From Peromyscus leucopus (lineage: Eukaryota; Chordata; Mammalia; Rodentia; Cricetidae): a stretch of DNA of 64,000 nucleotides. Positions 56,780 through 64,000 of the stretch are shown one piece after another (position 1 is the stretch's first letter; each line of letters starts with the position of its first letter). The notes under the pieces were generated by a model that was not told where the DNA came from, searched no databases, and saw nothing but the letters and a program-made list of their open reading frames with translations. Both the position numbers and the translations under genes were made by a program. The stretch spans positions 100,531,661-100,595,660 of the forward strand of contig NC_051083.1 in NCBI RefSeq assembly GCF_004664715.2, written 5' to 3'.

Positions 56780-58445
56780 TGAGGGTCAAAGAAAGTCCTT
56801 GTCTTTCTTACTGTCAGATTTATAAAGCAAAGTAGCACCCCAAAAGACGCTTTTGAAGTGATGGATTATAGTGCATACCACCTAGGCAAGGGCAGTGTAA
56901 AACAGCAGCTAAAATCAAAACCACTTGAATTCTGGCTCAGCTTTCTCCAGACAAGAACTTAAAATAGCTTAAATAACAGGATGCAAGGGGAGGGAAAACA
57001 TTTCCTTTTAAGGTTATGCATTCTTGGTGTGATTCAAACTTCTGCAGGAACATGGCTGCATAATAAGTTTATTTACTTTGAGGTTCCTTGGGGGAGAGTT
57101 TGAAGGAGGTAACTGCCATTTAAACTAATACTTGGTAAAAGAGAATAATATGATTTCCTTTAAAACAAAATGCAGAAGGGACTCCGAGTGTCATCTGAGA
57201 GAGACAGAGAGTGAATTCCTTGTAACCAACAGTTGGTTCATTTCTGATGAATTCAGCAGCCAGAATGAAAGATGATTCTGTCTAGTGCCATCTTGAGTGC
57301 CTCCTAGTGATTTTTTTCAAGTGAAATGTTTTTCAGTGTTTGTTTTTTAAATATACTTGGTATATTAGTTAAATCTTAGCTCTTTACCTTCTGCAAGCAC
57401 TTGCTTAGTGGTTAGGTGACATTTCTTTTTTTTCCCCTGTGGCTTGTCAGTCTACCCATACTGATTACATTTTCAGAATGAAAATGTTCATAGAAGCATT
57501 GTGACTGTTGTGAATAACATAAGCTATATGTAAGTCATTTATAATTTTTCATCAGTCATTTGGAATGTGATGGCAGAAGAGATGAGCCTCCTGAATGCCA
57601 ACCCTCATGCCAATGTATAGAAGCAGGGAATGAGCCAGAAATGGTTTCCAGGACGTTGGCAGCTTTAATGAGAAAAGAAAGAGCTAACATCGTGCCTGGT
57701 GTTTGTGATTTTAGTTTCCAGTTAAAACTGCTTTTGATCTGGGTCTGTTTCTTAGATGCACACGTTATTAAAATCTTATGTGTCTGTCAAAACTCGGAAT
57801 GGGGAAAGTTCACCATCAAACATGGTCTTGAGCTTTGGTTAACAGTGTTAGTGGCAAGATGGACACTGGCTATTTAGCGTGTACCCCCTCATTTTCTGGC
57901 ACTGTAGATCACTGGCACTGCTTAAGGATGTGGTACTGTTTTGTTTTTGCTTTTTTTAAAACTGGAGATTGAAAATAAAATCAGCATAAAACGCTTTGAA
58001 AATAATTACACACTATGTTGTGTCTTTCAAGGACTTTACCAGCTGTGAGGTTTTAGAAAATTAATTGCTTGCTGCTGCCATTTTCGGGCTCTCTCTGCCT
58101 TCTCAATGACATTGAAGTCATTCTCTTCCAATGTAGGACTTAGAAGTCCTAGGAAAGGACCAGTGTGATTTGCAAATACTAACGCTAAAATGGTGTAGTG
58201 TAAATAAAATTAGCATCTACTGAGAAAATATAGGAAGGTAGTCAAGTAGAATTTATGAAAGAAAGATGATATACACTCTAATCTAAGGAAAAGTAAAGGA
58301 TAAATTTCCTCAGGAATTCCAAACTTTTATAAGAATTTAAAAACCATTGGTTCAAGTGAGACCCAAGAGTCCTGACTGATTCTTTTCTTCTCTCATTTGG
58401 TTCCAGTTTAGTGTCTGTGACAGAGTAGCTTAAAGTGACTTGCCG
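56780..58445. other. Single-copy intronic block
   Basis: About 1.7 kb with no recognised repeat. The 105-codon frame at 57560-57877 has no family signature. Confidence 0.5.
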
Positions 58446-58449
58446 TATT

Positions 58450-58555
58450 GTTTTGGGAAAGTGTCTTGCTATGTTTCCCAGGCTGGCCTTGAACTTAAGT
58501 GATACCTCTATGTCACCAGTCTGATGAGTAGCTCTGACTACAGGCAGCCCCAAGA
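58450..58555 (-). repeat. Old B1-like (7SL-derived) fragment
   Basis: cttgctatgtttcccaggct, ggccttgaacttaagtgata, gctctgactacaggca. Confidence 0.6.
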
Positions 58556-58559
58556 ACCC

Positions 58560-59488
58560 CTAGCTACATGATACTTCTTGACAACACAAGGCTGGATTCT
58601 GCATTAGAAAAGATACCCTAACCCTGGTAGCATCTCTGCTCTCTGCACTTAGGTCCTCTTTGATGGTTGTGGTCACTTAGCAAACCAAATTACAGATCTG
58701 ACTTGGCTGGGTGGGGACAGGATTAGAACAAAGGGAGAGAGATTAAATGTTATTTGAGAGATATTTCTGTCCAGGTTTGGTTTCCTGATGAACTGGCATT
58801 CTGTCTTTTAGTGCTATTTCTGTATTTTTTTTTTTTTGGTCATTGCTGCTTAGTTTTGTTTTGAAAATGCTTATCTAGGATTAGCACATTTTTTTTTCCT
58901 CTGGTTAAATGTCTGAGAATTAGTTTCTACAGGCAGAATTCTTCCCATTGCTCGCGATATGCAAAGCACTGTGGTATGTGATATGCTTTGAAAGATAAGG
59001 AGATTAATGTTAAAGAAACTTTGTCAAGAAATGTGAAACCTAATAAGGATTGTCGTAAAATGACAAGTTTTTGTTCGTCCAACCCCCCCTTTAAGTTTTC
59101 CTCTCCTTTACTAAAATTATCTATTATTACTCCCTGACTTTGAAACAGAGTTTCCGCATGTGGTTATTTTACATTAGCTCTATTTGGAGGTGGCTACTTC
59201 CTGGTATCTTTTAATCACATTATGAAACTGTCTTCTAATTAATGCTCAAGAGATGTTATTGCAGATGGGCTTTAAGCAAACAGCAGTTCTCTGTGCTATC
59301 CAAATGTCCATTTCCACCTAATAAAATAAAAAGCCAGCTAGACTCTCAGGGATCATCAGCTTCATGGAGCTTTGAATCCATTATGGTTTTTAAATATTTA
59401 GCTTGAAGTCTGTCAGTGTTCTGCTTTTATTATACCAAAAGAACACTTCTGGAGTGCCTGGTGTTGTATGTCAAGTCTAAACTGGTAT
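58560..59488. other. Single-copy block, candidate conserved element
   Basis: No repeats. 59100-59330 has clustered homeodomain-type motifs (tcttctaattaatgctcaag). Confidence 0.3.
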
Positions 59489-59504
59489 CAAGAATGAAAG
59501 CTTA

Positions 59505-59598
59505 ATGGGTTGGGGACTTAGCTCAGTGGTAGAGTGCTTGCCTAACTAGCACAAGGCTCAGGGTTTGGTCCTCACCTGGGGAGAGGGGAACAAAATAA
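59505..59598 (+). repeat. Young ID SINE
   Basis: gggttggggacttagctcag, tggtagagtgcttgcctaac, ggctcagggtttggtcctca. TSD caagaatgaaag at 59489-59500 and 59599-59610. Confidence 0.95.
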
Positions 59599-59865
59599 CA
59601 AGAATGAAAGGTTAGATTGTATTCAGATTTATGCTCTTTCACAAGTCAGACAAAAGGAAAATACATTTCACAATACTTTTCTGTAACAATAAAGTGGCCA
59701 GAGTTTTCTTAGTTAAAGGGAACAACTTATTTCTTTCTCCAAAAGTATTCGAAAAATGAGCTGCGTTGAATCCCAAAAATCCCACACCCATGTCCTCCGT
59801 GTGCACTGGCCTTCCTCTAAGTACCTCTCTCCTTTCCTTAATACGTGTACTTAAATCTCTTAAAA

Positions 59866-60007
59866 TCTCTGGCCAGCAAGATGTCTCAGCAGGCAAAAGC
59901 ATTTGCTGTCAAACCTAATAGCGTGAGTTCAACTCACATGACCTTCTAGAACTGACTCGTGAAAATTGTCCTCTGACCTCCATAAATGTATGAGGGTACA
60001 CATGAGT

Positions 60008-60058
<51 letters not shown>
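59866..60058 (+). repeat. B3 SINE with (CA)n tail
   Basis: ggccagcaagatgtctcagc, gagttcaactcacatgacct, gtcctctgacctccataaat, then (CA)24 from about 60010. Confidence 0.85.
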
Positions 60059-60060
<2 letters not shown>

Positions 60061-60094
60061 TGTAATTTGAAAATTAAAAAATAACAGAATTTTT

Positions 60095-60455
60095 CTCGGG
60101 TCCTGCCTGGCAGCCACTTATAAAATATCCATTCAGAGGCTTAATATGAATTATAACTGCTTGGCCATTAGTTCTGGCTTATTACTGAGTAGCTCTTACA
60201 CTTAAATTAACCCATAATTCTTATTCTTTTTAGCCACATGGCTTGGTACCTTTTCTCAGTTCTGCCTTGTCATCTTGCCTCCTCTGTGTCTGGCTGGCAA
60301 TTCCTGATTCAGCCTTCCTCTTCCCTGAATTTTCCTTGTCTGCTCACCCCACCTGTACTATACTTCCTGCCTGACTACTGGCCAACCAGTGTTTTATTTA
60401 CCAAACAATCAGAGCAACACATATTCACAGCATACAGAATAATATCCCACTGCAG
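60095..60455. mobile_element. Unassigned LTR-like repeat, copy 1
   Basis: cttacacttaaattaaccca, actatacttcctgcctgact, ggccaaccagtgttttattt, cagcatacagaataatatcc. Shares an ordered set of blocks with 62283-62812. It looks like a rodent LTR, but I cannot name the family. Confidence 0.55.
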
Positions 60456-60459
60456 AGAA

Positions 60460-60545
60460 TGATTGAGGATGTCACCTGATATTGCCCTCTGACCTTCACA
60501 TGCATATGTACCAGTACATATATGTATACACATACAAAAATAAAA
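60460..60545 (+). repeat. B3 SINE 3' fragment
   Basis: attgccctctgaccttcaca, tgcatatgtaccagtacata. Confidence 0.6.
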
Positions 60546-60603
60546 GTGTGACAAAACCTATGTTTTTAAAAGTATATTAAAAATCTCTTCTTAAGAAATT
60601 CCA

Positions 60604-60755
60604 GTCAATGATGGTGGCGCACACCTTTAGTCCCAGCACTCAGGAGGCAGAGGTGGACAGATCTCTGTGAGTTTGAGGCCAGCCTGGTCTACAGAGCAAG
60701 TTCCAGGACAGCCAGGGTTACACAGAGAAACCCTGTCTCAAAAAATAAAACGAAT

Positions 60756-60813
<58 letters not shown>

Positions 60814-60840
60814 GAAAGGAAAGAAAAGGAAAAGAAAGGA
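60604..60840 (+). repeat. B1 SINE with (GA)n tail
   Basis: B1 body to 60755 (gatggtggcgcacaccttta, ccctgtctcaaaaaat), then (GA)n and (ggaaa)n. TSD aagaaattcca at 60593-60603 and aagaaattcca at 60841-60851 encloses the microsatellite. Confidence 0.92.
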
Positions 60841-60896
60841 AAGAAATTCCAACTTTGCTTCATAATATATAAATAAGTAAGTAAATGAATGAATAA

Positions 60897-60994
60897 ATAG
60901 CTATGTATGGTGGCATACTACTATAATCCTTGCACTTAGGAGGCAGAAGGCTTGTGAATTCAAGGTTTGCTTGAACTGTGTCCTGAGATCTTGT

Positions 60995-61065
<71 letters not shown>
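60897..61065 (+). repeat. B4/B1-like SINE with (GA)n
   Basis: gctatgtatggtggcatact, cttgcacttaggaggcagaa, gagatcttgtctca, then about 68 bp of (GA)n. Confidence 0.8.
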
Positions 61066-61066
<1 letters not shown>

Positions 61067-61145
61067 TGGGTGTATAGCTCAGAGACAGAGTACTTGCCTG
61101 GTATGTGCAAGGTGCTGGGTTCCATCCCCAGCACTGAAAAAACAA
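61066..61145 (+). repeat. ID SINE
   Basis: ctgggtgtatagctcagaga, gtgctgggttccatccccag. Confidence 0.88.
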
Positions 61146-61149
61146 TTCA

Positions 61150-61935
61150 TGAAAAGGAAAGAATAGGACCACTATTTGAATATAAAATTTTAAACGAAAG
61201 AGTTAAGAAAAAGAGAGGCACGTGTGAGAAAGTAAGCTGCACCCAAGAACATGGTTGTGGGCTTCTCAGGGAAGAGTTGCCAAGGTAAGAATATTGTATT
61301 TAGGTCATGAGAAATAGTAGTTAGTATAGAGTTAGCACCTATGTTTGTATTTAATAAACATTATTGTTCTACTTCTGGCTTCAAAAATGTGTTCTCGGGC
61401 AGCATTATGAATTCCCATGTATTCTGACCTGGAGTATGACTGAGACAGAAGCAATCTGAGAGATTGCATAATACACAGGCAAACACTAAAACCTGGAAAG
61501 ATGATGTGCAAATTAGTGGCCAAGTTTCAATTAGATCCTATATTATATTATTCCCATGGTGTGTCCCTTCAACTATGCAATGTACTTTTCACTATGTCTA
61601 ATAGTACTGAGCTCCATATTAAATTTATCAAGGAAGTAGGAGAAACAGATTGATATATGCTCAGGAGCAACACATCTAAATCCACGATGTTCATATACCA
61701 GAGTTGCTCAGATTTTTCCGCAGCTCCATGCAAATTTCTTTGTTCTCTTTAGCAACTGTACATATTCCTGGTTTCGTTTCTATATATAAGTAGTTTATAT
61801 GTACAAAGAGTTCAGTGCTTGACTTAAATTCAACATAAAGAATGTGAAAATTGTTTTACCTTGAAGGAAATATAAAAGACTACACAAATGTTGAGTGGCT
61901 TGTGATGGGTACTTTAAAAATACAGATACTTAGCT
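61150..61935. other. Single-copy intronic block
   Basis: No recognised repeat. Confidence 0.5.
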
Positions 61936-61939
61936 GGTA

Positions 61940-62168
61940 GATTTGAGGGGCAGGAATAGAGATTTACACAGCGTAGGATGGTCTCAAACTCCCTATATAG
62001 CCTAGAATAACCTTGAATTTCTGATCCTCCTGTCTCTACCTCCTGAGTGCTAGGATTACAGGCATATATTACCATTCACAGTTTTATAGAAAGGCAAGGA
62101 CTGGACCCAGGACTTCATGCATGGTAGGCAAATAAATACTCCACAAATTAATCTCTATCTTCAGCCCT
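61940..62168 (-). repeat. B4 SINE
   Basis: gatggtctcaaactccctat, gtgctaggattacaggcata, ggacccaggacttcatgcat, atctctatcttcagccctcc. Confidence 0.75.
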
Positions 62169-62199
62169 CCAGCAAATTTTAAAATGTGTCTTGGGCCTC

Positions 62200-62880
62200 A
62201 TCATAAAGACCTGTGACATCAGCTCTTTGGAAGACTTCAGCAAGAGGATCACAAGCTCAATGACCACTTAAGCTACAGTGTAGCTTGAGTTTTCCTGCCT
62301 TGCCCACAGTTAGGACAAATCTTTGTCACCCACCAGTCCCACAGTCGCTCAGACCCAACCAAGTAAACACAGAGACTTATATTGCTTACAAACTGTATGG
62401 CCTTGGCAGGCTTCTTGCTAATTGTTCTTATATCTTAAATTAACCCATTTCAACAAATCTGTATCTTGCCACGTAGCTCGTGGCTTACCGGTATCTTTTC
62501 ATGCTGCTTGTCAGGGTGGCGGCTGGTAGGTAGTGAGTCCTTCTGCCTTCCTGTTCTTTTATTTCTCCTCTCTGTTAGTCCCGCCTATACTTCCTGCCAA
62601 CCCACGGCCAATCAGGTTTTATTTATTGACTAATCAGAGTAACTTGACATACAGACCATCCCCCAGCACAGCCAAGTGCAGACCATCTCAGACACCTGCA
62701 CTCAGGCCATGGTCCTAATCATCCTCTATAAGGACCTGCTGGGTAAAGCCACAAGGAACCCAAGAACGGGCTCTCACAGGACATACAGAACATCCCACAG
62801 CACTACAGTGTAAGTTCAAAGCCGGTCTGGATAATTTAGTGAGATCCTGTTTCAGAATAAAAAATAAAAAGGGGGCTCAG
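62200..62880 (+). repeat. SINE split by an LTR-like insertion
   Basis: A decayed B1/B4-like SINE: first half gaagacttcagcaagaggat (to 62282), second half agttcaaagccggtctggat, gagatcctgtttcaga (from 62813). Confidence 0.6.
62283..62812. mobile_element. Unassigned LTR-like repeat, copy 2
   Basis: About 530 bp between 10-bp direct repeats ctacagtgta (62273-62282; 62813-62822). Contains aacacagagacttatattgc, cttaaattaacccatttcaa, tggcttaccggtatcttttc, tatacttcctgccaaccca and ends acatcccacagca. Near the end a second catacag...catccc block suggests internal duplication. Confidence 0.6.
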
Positions 62881-62984
62881 GATATGTTAATAACTTAATG
62901 ATGGAGTACTTATCTAGCAAGTATCAAGTCCCAAAATACACTCCTCATTACGATATACACGCTCTAAAATTAATACAATTAAAT

Positions 62985-63185
62985 AAGGTCCAGAGAAATG
63001 GCTCACCAGCTAAAGACACTTGCTGCTAAGCCAAGGACCTGAATTTAATTCCCAGAGCCCACATGGTGCTAGGAGAGATGCTACTCGCCCAAGCCATCCT
63101 GACTGCTGCCATAGTATGCATGCCCATATGCACATAAACACAGAGAAACTAGCCTTTCAAATGTAATAATAAGTAAAAGAAAATA
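62985..63185 (+). repeat. B2/B3 SINE
   Basis: ggtccagagaaatggctcac, gaatttaattcccagagccc, catgcccatatgcacataaa. Confidence 0.85.
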
Positions 63186-63359
63186 GTAATCGATATTTAA
63201 GAGCATTTGACTCTAGAGCTTGGTATCCAGTTGTAGACCTTGTACTTAGCATGCATAAAGCCTTGGTTCAGTTTTTAACCAATGCAAAAATCGATAGAAA
63301 TGTAAAGATACACTGCATCACAACAAAACAGAATTTCATGAGCTTTTGAACTAAGTGTA

Positions 63360-63605
63360 CTACTTTTGATAGAGGTAAAGCACTTGCCTAGCATGTAGCC
63401 CTGGTTTAGGACCCCATTACCAATAAAAAAGACAAAAATACTCATCAGCCTTTAAATGATTGGTGATATGATCTTAGAAAAGATTGTTGTAATTTTTTGC
63501 AAGGTGTGTCTCCCAGCACTTGAGGAGACAGAGGAAGGAGAATCGCTGTAAGTACAAGGCTAGCCAGAACTATAATGGTGAGATCCTGTCTCAGATACAA
63601 ACTTC
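63360..63605 (+). repeat. ID SINE fragment then B1-like SINE
   Basis: 63360-63440: gtaaagcacttgcctagcat. 63500-63605: tctcccagcacttgaggaga, gagatcctgtctcagataca. Confidence 0.65.
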
Positions 63606-63609
63606 CAAA

Positions 63610-64000
63610 CAAAAGTGTGGACATAAAATAGTTAATATTTTAGTGGTTGCCCAAAATTAACTGCTATGAGTCACACTTCATTCACACTTCAGAAAAAAAT
63701 CCAAAATATGTACTGCAATTCTAGAAGGACATGTGTAACCCACTGAGTGACCTTCTCTCTTTCCCCTTTGCTCTATTTGCTAAAGGCGTGCTAGATTTCC
63801 ACTGTTCCAAGAGCACACTACGTGTGCATCTACATCACACTCTGTGGTGGCTCTTTCCCCTATTTGAAATCTCTTACTCCAGATGTCTGCCTTTGCCTTA
63901 CACAAGTCTATATTCAAATAAACCTTAGTGCAAAGGCCTTTCTTAACCATTCTGTATAAGCAGCAGCCTCCACAATGTCATTAAAATCCAGAGTTACTCA
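63610..64000. other. Unassigned intronic sequence
   Basis: Nothing recognised up to the window end. Confidence 0.45.

Overview
This is a gene-poor, repeat-dense window from a mammalian genome. The repeats point to a muroid rodent, most likely the hamster/vole/deer-mouse family (Cricetidae). B1, B2/B3, ID and B4 SINEs occur together. Two rodent-specific URR1 DNA transposons are present, and the youngest B1 copies carry a 3' half reading ggaaaggcgcaaagctacac, which I associate with cricetid B1. The species call is an inference.

Only one coding exon was found, 49909-49981 on the + strand. It encodes the first 24 codons of plastin-3 (PLS3, T-plastin), an actin-bundling protein that is X-linked in other mammals. 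It sits between a good splice acceptor and a consensus GTGAGT donor. I read the window as: 1-49900, the 3' part of PLS3 intron 1; 49901-49981, the first coding exon (end of the 5'UTR plus the start of EF-hand 1); 49982-64000, the 5' part of the next intron. No CpG island or first-exon promoter is visible, so the main promoter should lie upstream. The next exon, which would continue the EF-hand, was not found and should lie downstream.

Layout: 1-24.9 kb is dense SINE/L1 sequence. It includes a 107-bp twin-primed L1, a twin pair of perfect palindromes, an old Tigger-like element, a retroposed 33-nt U2 snRNA fragment and an old L1 broken up by at least eight later insertions. 25-37.4 kb is the cleanest part (long single-copy stretches, MIRs, a possible cryptic promoter/exon near 35.3 kb). 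37.4-43.7 kb is young nested SINEs and a 451-bp L1. 43.7-49.9 kb leads to the exon and contains inverted B1 elements and a (GT)24 tract. 50-64 kb is intron 2, with two URR1 elements, a 115-bp local duplication, two copies of an unassigned LTR-like repeat and SINE-tail microsatellites.

Apart from the PLS3 exon, the open reading frames of 60 codons or more look like translated repeats or chance frames. I found no convincing new biological system. The observations most worth checking are the tail-less U2 retrocopy, the mini twin-primed L1, the paired palindromes, the two within-intron duplications, the repeated use of one SINE insertion site and the arrangement of repeats around PLS3 exon 2. Element boundaries are estimates by eye unless a target-site duplication (TSD) is stated.
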